From Cohnella lupini (GTDB taxonomy: Bacteria > Bacillota > Bacilli > Paenibacillales > Paenibacillaceae), in the NCBI RefSeq assembly GCF_003386205.1, contig NZ_QRDY01000005.1, positions 301,549-365,548 of the forward strand: a stretch of 64,000 nucleotides of DNA, given 5' to 3'. Under the pieces are notes generated by a model. The model had not been told where the DNA came from and did not search any database. It saw only the letters and a list, made by a program, of their open reading frames with translations. A program made the translations under genes and the position numbers. Positions 37,305-45,254 of this stretch are shown piece after piece. How positions within the stretch are numbered: position 1 is the stretch's first letter; every line of letters starts with the position of its first letter.

Positions 37305-38129
37305 TTAACCTTTTACCGATCCGCTCGTCATGCCGCTAATGATGAACCGTTGGCCTAACAAGTAAACGATAACGACAGGCAATATCGTAAGAATGATATC
37401 CGCGCTTACCAAATTCCAAGACTGTTGGAACTGCCCGAAGAAATTATAAACAGCCAATGTCATCGGCCACTTATCCGCGCTGTTCAAATAATAGAGCGGC
37501 AGCAGAAACTCGTTCCAAGTATTTAAGAAGGATAGAATGAACACGGTTACCGCCGCCGGCCGAAGCACGGGGAAAATAACCGAAAAGAACAGTCGCTTGG
37601 GTCCGCATCCATCGATAATGCCGGCCTCATCGAGTTCTCTAGGAACGCCGCCGATAAATCCGTACAATATAAAGATGCTAAACGGAATTTGAGTGACCGA
37701 ATACAACACGATGATTCCGGTTTTGGTATTCATCAACTGCGTCCACTTCATCACATCGATTAAAGTAAAATAGTTAAGCGGCAAGGCGATGCCCATGATA
37801 ATAAAAAAGTAGAGGAAGCGGTTAAATTTGATCTTGTTTCGTGCTAGCGCAAAGGCCGCCGTTGCCGAAACAAGAATGCATAGCAAGGACGATAACCCGG
37901 AATAAGAAACGCTATTCACGAAAGAGCGAACTAGCTTTCCTTTTTCGATGACGGTGCTAAAGTTCTCGAATTGAAATAGATGAGGCAGCGAAAAGTTCAT
38001 CGAACTCGCCTCGGGAGCCGTTTTAAACGCATTAATGACGATGAGCAAAATCGGGGTAATGGCTATTAAACTAATAATCCATATCGTTATATTCTGAACT
38101 AGCCTTTTCGTCGCTTTGTTTCTATTCAT
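37305..38129 (-). CDS. Carbohydrate ABC permease (MalG-like half)
   Basis: A 274-residue CUT1 permease with six spans. The EAA loop is LDEAGIIDGCGPKRLFFSVI, and the C-terminus FIISGMTSGSVKG is typical of the MalG-like half. Its ATG overlaps the upstream permease's stop by 4 bp (ATGA), showing tight translational coupling. It is followed after 104 bp, without a clear terminator, by the GH95-like gene. Confidence 0.92.
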   Translation of the reverse strand: MNRNKATKRLVQNITIWIISLIAITPILLIVINAFKTAPEASSMNFSLPHLFQFENFSTVIEKGKLVRSFVNSVSYSGLSSLLCILVSATAAFALARNKIKFNRFLYFFIIMGIALPLNYFTLIDVMKWTQLMNTKTGIIVLYSVTQIPFSIFILYGFIGGVPRELDEAGIIDGCGPKRLFFSVIFPVLRPAAVTVFILSFLNTWNEFLLPLYYLNSADKWPMTLAVYNFFGQFQQSWNLVSADIILTILPVVIVYLLGQRFIISGMTSGSVKG

Positions 38130-38998
38130 CCGTTTTGTTCCTCTCTGGACATCAGCTTAATGGCGAAGTAGCCTAAAATCGACATAATGAGAAACAGCAC
38201 GGTAATTAAAGCTGTTCCAACGCCATAGCTCCCGAGCGTAAACTGACCGAACACCTGCGTATATACAACATCCGTCGCGTATCCAGGTCCCCCGTTCGTA
38301 AGGACGTATACGGTATCGAATATTTTGAGTCCATACAGAAGGTTTAATACGGTAGTCACCATAAGAGCCGGCATAAGCAGCGGAACGGTAATGAATCTGA
38401 ACTTCTTCCACGCGCCTGCTCCATCGATATCCGCAGCTTCGTAATAGCTATGGGAGATCGCTTGAATACCCGCCAATAAAATGACCATAATATAGCCTGC
38501 GCCTTTCCAAACATCGACCGCGATAATCGATTTGAATGCCCAATTCACGTCGGTTAGCCAATGCTGAGTCCATTGGTCCAAGCCTATTGCCCTTAATGTT
38601 TCGTTAATCAAGCCGTATTCCGGATTGAATATGGACTTAAAAATAATGCCGACGACAAGCATCGGGATGATGGCAGGCAAAAATAGAATAACGCGATGAA
38701 AATTTTTAAGTCTGATTCCTTTGTTTACTAGAATCGCAAGCAACAGTCCGATCATGGTTTTTAGAATAATCGTGGATATCGTGAAGATTACCGTATTATT
38801 AATGCCGTGCATGTAATTTTCATTGGAAGAAAAAATGGTCTTAAAATTGTCGAGTCCGATAAAGTGAATTTCTCTCGAATAACTGTTCCAATCCGTAAAT
38901 GACAAGTAAATTCCCATCAAACTGGGCACGACGGTAAAAATAATATAAATACCTAAAGCAATAGCGATAAAATAAAACGGATAAATTTTTCTAGTCAC
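38126..38998 (-). CDS. Carbohydrate ABC permease (MalF-like half)
   Basis: A 290-residue CUT1 permease with six spans. The start is GTG with GAGGA about 8 bp upstream. The EAA loop is YEAADIDGAGAWKKFRFITV, and VLTNGGPGYATDVVYTQVF is the usual MalF-like signature. It forms the channel with the overlapping downstream gene. Confidence 0.92.
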   Translation of the reverse strand: MTRKIYPFYFIAIALGIYIIFTVVPSLMGIYLSFTDWNSYSREIHFIGLDNFKTIFSSNENYMHGINNTVIFTISTIILKTMIGLLLAILVNKGIRLKNFHRVILFLPAIIPMLVVGIIFKSIFNPEYGLINETLRAIGLDQWTQHWLTDVNWAFKSIIAVDVWKGAGYIMVILLAGIQAISHSYYEAADIDGAGAWKKFRFITVPLLMPALMVTTVLNLLYGLKIFDTVYVLTNGGPGYATDVVYTQVFGQFTLGSYGVGTALITVLFLIMSILGYFAIKLMSREEQNG

Positions 38999-39038
38999 TT
39001 TTCATTCCTCGATTTCTTTCGGCACTTAATAAAACAGG

Positions 39039-39073
39039 GGCTCGATAATGATCATAATCTTATCGAGCCCCGG
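39039..39073 (-). terminator. Attenuator-like terminator between binding protein and permease genes
   Basis: Perfect 12-bp arms GGGGCTCGATAA / TTATCGAGCCCC with an 11-base loop, followed on the minus strand by TGTTTTATT. It lies within the operon, 17 bp past the binding-protein stop, so partial termination would yield more binding protein than permease. Confidence 0.75.
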
Positions 39074-39089
39074 TTCATTTCGTCATGCC

Positions 39090-40463
39090 TTATTTCCAGT
39101 TCGGATCTTGGGCTGTTTTCGCTTGCTGCAACCGTCTTTTGTCGATGTTCTTCAAGATATCTTTCGGCGTTAACTGCTTGCTCATCATAGCAGCCATATC
39201 CTTGCCCATATCCGTCCATTGCGGATTTAAATAATTGACGGCAGTCTGATATACCGTTCCCGATTTCTTTCCATAGGTTTCAAAGAACGCGTTTTGTTCA
39301 GCCGTAAATTTTGCCTTTACGCCGGGGAAATTAAGCGTCGTGAATTTTGCCTCGTTATCAAGCAAGTACTGAAGATTATCGGGCTGCGTAAGATAATTGA
39401 AATATTGTTTAGCTTCTTCGACATACTTAGAGTTGCTCGAAATAAATTTACTAGGCGCGCCAGGGCTTATGTTAAGGCCTTGGTTGTCAAGCAAAGGAAT
39501 CGGGAAGAAGCCATAATCGGAAGCGCTGCTACCCGGTACCGCTGCTTCGATTTGCGCAGGCAGGCCGATACCGTAAACCGTCATTGCGTATTTGCCGCTA
39601 GCCATATTCTTTTCCGTATCGGCGTACGTATTGGAGAATGCATTTTCGCCGAAGTATCCTTTTGTCGCCAGCTCGTTAAATTGAGTAAGGGATTGCTCCA
39701 AAACGGAGGAGTTGGCGAAAGTTTCTTGATTAGTATTTAGTTTGTCGGCAAGTCCCGGTGCCAATTCTTCATACCTTACCCCCAACTCAGGAAACCAGAG
39801 CACATGATGCCAACCGTCGGAAACCGGTTCGTAAATCGGAGTTACGCCGGAAGCTTTAATCGCTTCGGAAACCTTCAAGAACTCCTCATAGGATTTAGGA
39901 ACGCTAAGTCCAAGTTGCTCGAAGATTTTCTTGTTGTAGACGATGACCCAACTAGAGCTCGGATCCCATATCGTGAGGCCGTAGACTTTGGATTTCCAAG
40001 TCGCTTGTTCTACGAAAAGGGGATCTTCCCGTTTAACCCACTCTTCGTTGGTCAAATCGGCCGCGTTATTTTCAACGTCGTACAGCGGGCCTAAGTCGAA
40101 CTTACCGCTTTGTCCGCCGAAGATGTCAGGCGCTTCGCCTGCGGCCATCTTCGCTTTCAGTACATTCAGATATTGATCCGCCGGTACGATCTGGTAGTCG
40201 ATGTGAATGCCCGTTTGCTCCTCGAATTTCTCGGCCAGCTTCATTTCCGGCTCCTTAATCCAATCCACGCTTGCTAAATAGGATAAAGTTAAATCTTTCT
40301 TTTCCGGAGCTGCGCTAGTCGTCTCGCTTGCCTGAGCGCTCTCCTGACTTGGAGCAGCGCTCTCGGAAGCTTGCGGAGAATTATTATTGCCGGAATTGCC
40401 GCAGGCGGACAACATTGTGCCTACAAGAACCAAACCTAACATGATACTCAACAGTCTCTTCAT
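39090..40463 (-). CDS. Extracellular sugar-binding lipoprotein (CUT1 SBP)
   Basis: A 457-residue binding protein. The ATG at 40463 is chosen because GAGGG precedes it and it begins a lipoprotein signal (MKRLLSIMLGLVLVGTMLSAC); the frame stays open upstream to 40679, but that part runs across the promoter. A Q/S/E/A-rich linker follows the lipid anchor. Family-1 SBP features include KLAEKFEEQTGIHIDYQIV, GEAPDIFGGQSG and WVIVYNKKIFEQLGLSVPKS. It heads the importer operon, with the two-component genes divergent from it. A cre-like site and box II are upstream. Ligand unknown. Confidence 0.91.
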   Translation of the reverse strand: MKRLLSIMLGLVLVGTMLSACGNSGNNNSPQASESAAPSQESAQASETTSAAPEKKDLTLSYLASVDWIKEPEMKLAEKFEEQTGIHIDYQIVPADQYLNVLKAKMAAGEAPDIFGGQSGKFDLGPLYDVENNAADLTNEEWVKREDPLFVEQATWKSKVYGLTIWDPSSSWVIVYNKKIFEQLGLSVPKSYEEFLKVSEAIKASGVTPIYEPVSDGWHHVLWFPELGVRYEELAPGLADKLNTNQETFANSSVLEQSLTQFNELATKGYFGENAFSNTYADTEKNMASGKYAMTVYGIGLPAQIEAAVPGSSASDYGFFPIPLLDNQGLNISPGAPSKFISSNSKYVEEAKQYFNYLTQPDNLQYLLDNEAKFTTLNFPGVKAKFTAEQNAFFETYGKKSGTVYQTAVNYLNPQWTDMGKDMAAMMSKQLTPKDILKNIDKRRLQQAKTAQDPNWK

Positions 40464-40486
40464 GCTCTTTTTCCCTCTTTTCATTT

Positions 40487-40500
40487 TGTAAACGCATTCA
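40487..40500 (+). promoter_or_regulatory. CcpA cre-like site
   Basis: TGTAAACGCATTCA matches the cre consensus at 13 of 14 positions, between the -10 and the binding-protein ATG, a typical repression position. Confidence 0.6.
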
Positions 40501-40514
40501 TATGGTACTGTTTC

Positions 40515-40580
40515 ATTATAGTAAAGCGCTCTCAATCGCTCCATGCAGATGTTTGTGTGATTCTTTGTACTTTTTTTCCG
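40515..40580 (-). promoter_or_regulatory. Promoter with conserved box II, copy 1
   Basis: On the minus strand a TATAAT -10 (40515-40520) has no recognisable -35. Instead, 18 bp upstream lies a 40-bp block (40541-40580, core TCACACAAACA and CTGCATGGAG) identical at 36 of 40 positions to 52001-52040, with no gap. This is the layout of an activator-dependent promoter. Confidence 0.65.
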
Positions 40581-40650
40581 CGGGTTGACAATTGATTCGG
40601 GAAACATGCAAAATGAAAAGCAAATATACGACGATAGGAACGGGAGACAT

Positions 40651-42489
40651 ATGTATAGACTAAGGAAACCGCGTTCCATCCGCTCGATTTTGTTTCTGAC
40701 CTACTCGACGATTATTATTATCGGTATTGCCATTCTGTTCGTCCTTTTTTATTCATGGGCGCACAATTTATTACGAACCAAAGCCCTTAGTTCCATTTCC
40801 GAATTATCGGGAACCCTCCAGAAGCAGATGGACTCGGAGATACAAAAATTAGACTCCGTATCCGTCAGTATCCTTTATTCCAATCTAATCACGGACCGTA
40901 TTTCAGTATATGACGAACCGAGCGTAGATCCGTCTTCCCCCCATTCTTCCGATCGCGGCGTTAATAATATCAATAAACCGAATACCGATTTATATGATAT
41001 CCTGGTCGCTCTTGTCGGTCCTTCTTATCCGGTCCAACAAGTATATCTTCATCTGAACTCGGGCGTATCGGTCGGGGTCGGTTTCGATAATAGCCGGAAA
41101 AAAACCGAAATCGCGAATGAACCTTGGTACGAAACGGTGAACAACAATAAAAAAACAAAACCTTTTTCTCTTTTCCTTACGAACGATCGCTCCTTGAATC
41201 CAAAAGTCTCCGTTTCGTTGTTCCGCTTCTTTTCCGATAAATATAACGCGCCTAAAGGCATCGTAGAGGTGAAACAAAGCTTTAACAAAGTGTTCAGCGG
41301 AGTGATTCAACAAGCTAAAAATAATCCCTCCCTCGAAAAAATCATTATCTATTCCGAAGAAGGCGAAATCATATTTCCGCTTGAATCCGCGAAAGAAGAT
41401 CAACAATTCGTTGACGACATTCTGAATAATCCGATCAACCACTTCTCCGCCGACCATCGGACTTATATTGCCGATTCTGCTAAGAAAGACAAAGTTCTGC
41501 TTACGATTAAACATTCCGATTTTACTAACTGGAACATAGCCGTAATGATCTCCAATAAAACGCTGCTTTCCCCTTTGAACAAATTTACAAGATTAGCCAT
41601 CGCGGCAACGCTTATTATTTTAGCATTTCTAATCCTGCTTTCTTTCTTGGCGTCCAAGAAAATCACGCATCCCCTGAACAAGCTTAACAAAACGATAAAA
41701 TCCATAAGCTTGGAAACGCTCATTTCCGGTAACGCCGTCGAACTTAATAGCGGCATGAACGAATGGGATAAGCTCAACTTTTCTTTCTTAAAAATGAATA
41801 CTAGGCTGAAAGAGTCATTCGATCAATTGCTGCTTTCCCGGACTCAGGAGCTTCAATCTAAAATGACGGCTCTTCAATCCCAGATGAACCCGCATTTCCT
41901 GTATAATTCGTTAGCGACGATTAGCGCAATGGCCTATGAGCGGACTTATGAAGAAATCATCGTCATGTGCGAAAGCTTGTCCGATATGATGAGATATATC
42001 GCTGCGGACGAATCTTCGATGGTGGATATCCAAACGGAGATCAATTATACCGAAATGTACTTAACGTGCATGAAGCTTCGTTATGGCAATATGATATCTT
42101 GCACGATTGAAGTGGATGCATCGATACGAGGTTATAAAATTCCTAAACTCATGATTCAGCCTCTCGTCGAAAACGCCATTAAGTACAGTACGAAAATAAG
42201 CCCTCCTTGGAACATTACGATTCGAGGTTCGATTGGCCAAAATCGCTGGATCATCGAGGTGATTGATAACGGTCCGGGTTTTGACGAGCACGAATTGTCG
42301 CGTTTCTATGAAAAGGTTAACGAGATGGAACAGCTTAACGTACTTCCTGCGCTGAAGCTTCATGGGATGGGATTGCTCAACATATACACTCGACTGAAAT
42401 TGCATTACGGCAACCTCATGCACTTCGACATTCGGAATATGCCTGATCATGGTGCCAAAGTGACGATCGGCGGTCCTCTCAAACTATAA
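40651..42489 (+). CDS. YesM-type sensor histidine kinase
   Basis: A 612-residue membrane kinase. The ATG at 40651 has GGGAG just upstream; earlier in-frame starts at 40585 and 40606 lack this. Transmembrane helices are at about 14-35 and 305-325, with an extracellular sensor between them. HAMP (HPLNKLNKTIKSISLETL), His_kinase with QSQMNPHFLYNSLATISAM and HATPase_c with NAIKYSTKI and DNGPGFDEHEL follow. It is divergent from the importer operon it probably serves, with its regulator 18 bp downstream. Confidence 0.9.
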   Translation: MYRLRKPRSIRSILFLTYSTIIIIGIAILFVLFYSWAHNLLRTKALSSISELSGTLQKQMDSEIQKLDSVSVSILYSNLITDRISVYDEPSVDPSSPHSSDRGVNNINKPNTDLYDILVALVGPSYPVQQVYLHLNSGVSVGVGFDNSRKKTEIANEPWYETVNNNKKTKPFSLFLTNDRSLNPKVSVSLFRFFSDKYNAPKGIVEVKQSFNKVFSGVIQQAKNNPSLEKIIIYSEEGEIIFPLESAKEDQQFVDDILNNPINHFSADHRTYIADSAKKDKVLLTIKHSDFTNWNIAVMISNKTLLSPLNKFTRLAIAATLIILAFLILLSFLASKKITHPLNKLNKTIKSISLETLISGNAVELNSGMNEWDKLNFSFLKMNTRLKESFDQLLLSRTQELQSKMTALQSQMNPHFLYNSLATISAMAYERTYEEIIVMCESLSDMMRYIAADESSMVDIQTEINYTEMYLTCMKLRYGNMISCTIEVDASIRGYKIPKLMIQPLVENAIKYSTKISPPWNITIRGSIGQNRWIIEVIDNGPGFDEHELSRFYEKVNEMEQLNVLPALKLHGMGLLNIYTRLKLHYGNLMHFDIRNMPDHGAKVTIGGPLKL

Positions 42490-42507
42490 AACAAAGGGCG
42501 TGAACCC

Positions 42508-43266
42508 ATGAATCCTATTCATTTCATCGTAGCGGAAGATGAGCCTCTCCTTCTAAGAACGCTAGTAAATCAAATACAAAGGGTAGACCCCTTATTTCAT
42601 ATCGTCCACGCTGCTCACGATGGAGAAAGCGTGCTTCGGTTCATCGAGAACTCGCAAGTACCGGACGTCCTTATAACCGATATCCACATGCCGGTCATGG
42701 ACGGGATCCGTTTAATCGGCGTTATCGAAAAATACTATCCTTCCGTTAAAAAGGTTATTATTAGCGGCTTCAGCGAGTTTGAATATGCTCGACAAGCTTT
42801 AAAGAATAACGTATTGGACTTTTTGCTTAAGCCTGTCAAAAAACAAGACCTGGAGGATTTGCTCTCGAAAATACAGATCATGATCGAGAGCGAAAGAACG
42901 GACTTAAAATCCCCCATGCTGTTGAAAAATCGACAATATACTTCGGAAGAAATCGTAAAAACGGTCGCGCAGTTTATCAAAACCAACTATTCGAAAGAAT
43001 TAAGCCTTGAAGACATTGCCAAGCAATTCAACGTGAACGCTCCGCATTTAAGCAAAATCTTCTTGAAATATGCCGGCGAATCGCCATCCAAATATATTAT
43101 GTCTCTTAGAATGAACGAAGCCAAGCAGTTACTTTCTTTGAAAAAGGAGCTTTCCGTCAAGGAAGTCGGAGAAGCAGTCGGTTATCCCGATCCTTTTTAT
43201 TTCAGCCGAATCTTTAAGCAGCATACAAGCATGACGCCTACCGAATATAGAAACCGCTTAGAATAA
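42508..43266 (+). CDS. Short response regulator (REC plus AraC HTH)
   Basis: A 252-residue regulator. The REC domain has FIVAEDEP, phospho-acceptor D58 in VLITDIHMPVMDG and the lysine in FLLKPVKKQD. The AraC-type double HTH follows almost directly (FNVNAPHLSKIFLKYAGESP, VGYPDPFYFSRIFKQHTSMTP). It lacks the ~250-residue middle domain of the other three regulators here. AAAGGGCGTG lies before the ATG. Best candidate to bind box II at 40541-40580 and 52001-52040. Its stop is 5 bp from the convergent Gfo/Idh gene's stop. Confidence 0.9.
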   Translation: MNPIHFIVAEDEPLLLRTLVNQIQRVDPLFHIVHAAHDGESVLRFIENSQVPDVLITDIHMPVMDGIRLIGVIEKYYPSVKKVIISGFSEFEYARQALKNNVLDFLLKPVKKQDLEDLLSKIQIMIESERTDLKSPMLLKNRQYTSEEIVKTVAQFIKTNYSKELSLEDIAKQFNVNAPHLSKIFLKYAGESPSKYIMSLRMNEAKQLLSLKKELSVKEVGEAVGYPDPFYFSRIFKQHTSMTPTEYRNRLE

Positions 43267-43271
43267 AGGCT

Positions 43272-44306
43272 TTAATTGATATCATTTTTCAGTTCGATTT
43301 TTCTGCCTGTTTTAGAGCTCTCGACGGCGCCAAGGACCATAGCGATGCTTTTGATATTATCGCGGCAATCCGTTTCGGCTGACCTACCTTCCTTAAGCGC
43401 CGCGAACATCTCATCGAGACAGCCGGCGTGACCCAGGTTTCCTTCCCATTTAAAATCGCTTTCCACGCGCGAATAATCACGGATAAACTTATCTTCTTGA
43501 TCGCCGGGCGAAACGATCTCCGCATAAGGCGATTTGTGACCATCCCATATCGCCGTCCCTTGTTCGCCGGTAACTCGCCAAGAAGCTTCCCATGAAGTAG
43601 GAGCGCCTTCCGCGCACCATGACCCCTGGTAACAGAAAACGGAACCATCCGACATTTCGAATATGCATACGGCGGATGCGTTGCCCTTGTACCAAGATCC
43701 CGGAGGATTGAATTCGTGGCAATACACGGAAACGGGATCCGCTCCGGAAATGAAGCGCGCCTGGTCGAACGTATGGATCGCCATATCCAGCACCAAGGGA
43801 CTGTCCATCACAGCGCGAAAACCGTCGAAATGCGCGCCGATAAAGAATTCCGCGCTGATATATCCCGGAGCGCCTATCGTTCCCGATTGCACGAGGTTGC
43901 GAAATGCGCGAATGTTGGGATCGTATCTACGATTTTGCATAACCGAATAAGATCTGCCGCTTTGTTCCATTTGTCTTATCATCTCGCTGGCTTCTTCCAT
44001 CGTTGCAGACATCGGTTTCTCGCTAAAGACGTTGCACCCAAGCTGCAAAGCAGTCGTACACACGCCGAAATGGCTTGCCGGAATCGTCAAGTCGAACAAG
44101 ACGTTCGCATTCGTTTGCTTAATTGCCTCTGCTACGTCGGTGTAGGTCGGGCATATCAATCCATATCGCTCGGCCATTGCGTCGGCGGATTCTTTCCGAA
44201 TGTCTACCAGCGCAACGATTTCCATGTCCGTCCGCGGAAGAGCCATTTTCATCCATTCGTTAGCAATATGTCCGCAGCCCACCGATACTACTTTGAATTT
44301 TTCCAT
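43272..44306 (-). CDS. Gfo/Idh/MocA-family oxidoreductase
   Basis: A 344-residue NAD(P)-dependent sugar or inositol dehydrogenase-like protein. The N-terminal Rossmann fold begins VVSVGCGHIANEWM, the family lysine is in the EKPMSATMEEA motif, and the C-terminal alpha/beta domain covers about residues 130-335. GAGGGG precedes the ATG. It is third in an operon behind the PDZ/beta-helix and isomerase-like genes (20-bp gap). With the isomerase it may epimerise or oxidise an unusual sugar, but the substrate is unknown. Confidence 0.88.
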   Translation of the reverse strand: MEKFKVVSVGCGHIANEWMKMALPRTDMEIVALVDIRKESADAMAERYGLICPTYTDVAEAIKQTNANVLFDLTIPASHFGVCTTALQLGCNVFSEKPMSATMEEASEMIRQMEQSGRSYSVMQNRRYDPNIRAFRNLVQSGTIGAPGYISAEFFIGAHFDGFRAVMDSPLVLDMAIHTFDQARFISGADPVSVYCHEFNPPGSWYKGNASAVCIFEMSDGSVFCYQGSWCAEGAPTSWEASWRVTGEQGTAIWDGHKSPYAEIVSPGDQEDKFIRDYSRVESDFKWEGNLGHAGCLDEMFAALKEGRSAETDCRDNIKSIAMVLGAVESSKTGRKIELKNDIN

Positions 44307-44326
44307 TTGATATTAACCCCTCGACT

Positions 44327-45214
44327 TTATTTGGTAGGATTGGAGATCACGGAACCTCCGCGACATTGCTTCAAGTAATTCAACGCATGCACCTGACCTG
44401 TCATTTCCAAATCTCCCCTGTATACGGGATCGTGCCAGCCTTCGATATCAATCGTGCCTTTATAACCCGCCTGCCTTAAAATCGTAATAATATCCGTCCA
44501 ATTGCTGTCTCCGAAACCGGGAGTACGATGCCATGCAAACGTTTTGGGACCATGGATGCCGTATTCTTTCACGATATCCCATGCAATAGTCGCATCTTTT
44601 CCGTGCACGTGAAATACCTTATCGACCCATTTGCGGAGCTGTGGAATCGGATCGATCAGACTGACCATCTGATGGGCAGGCTCCCATTCCAAACCGACGT
44701 TATCCATCGGAACGGCGTTGAACATTAATTCCCAAGCGGCAGGATTATGCGCGATATTCCATTCTCCGCGATTCCAATCGCCGTCCATCGCGCAATTCTC
44801 GAAGGCGAGGCGAATGCCCTTGTCCATCGCCCTCTTCGATAGCTCCCCGAATACTTGCTTAAATCGAGGAATGGATTCCTCGATCGGCCGATCCGGCAAG
44901 CGTCCGGTAAAGCCGGTAATGAGATCGACGCCGAAATGATGGGCATTATCGATCAGACGCTCCCAACTGGCAAGCGTGTCCTCGTTGCTTCCTTCGCCTG
45001 TTAGCGCGTTACCGAATATCGAAAGGCAAGAGATCGTTGCACCCTTCTCCGATAATTGCTCTTTCAACCGCTTTGACGTTTCAATTAGATCGGTATTTCC
45101 CGTACTCAGCCAAAAGGCGATTTCAAAGCATTCAAACCCGTGAGGCAATATTTGAGGAATGACGTTTAACGCTTCCTCTCCCCATACCATTGTACCGATT
45201 CGCAATTCTTGCAT
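44327..45214 (-). CDS. Sugar phosphate isomerase/epimerase-like TIM-barrel protein
   Basis: A 295-residue AP_endonuc_2 (xylose isomerase-like) TIM barrel. Metal-site residues are visible in IRLAFENCAMDGDW, NVGLEWEPAHQM, KVFHVHGKDATI and GTIDIEGWHDP. AGGAGGTTTCGTC precedes the ATG. It lies 40 bp after the PDZ/beta-helix gene and 20 bp before the Gfo/Idh gene. Proteins of this kind often partner Gfo/Idh/MocA dehydrogenases in sugar or inositol catabolism. The substrate cannot be read from sequence. Confidence 0.87.
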   Translation of the reverse strand: MQELRIGTMVWGEEALNVIPQILPHGFECFEIAFWLSTGNTDLIETSKRLKEQLSEKGATISCLSIFGNALTGEGSNEDTLASWERLIDNAHHFGVDLITGFTGRLPDRPIEESIPRFKQVFGELSKRAMDKGIRLAFENCAMDGDWNRGEWNIAHNPAAWELMFNAVPMDNVGLEWEPAHQMVSLIDPIPQLRKWVDKVFHVHGKDATIAWDIVKEYGIHGPKTFAWHRTPGFGDSNWTDIITILRQAGYKGTIDIEGWHDPVYRGDLEMTGQVHALNYLKQCRGGSVISNPTK

Positions 45215-45254
45215 GACGAAACCTCCTATTAAATGACGTTCCTTCGAACGATTG

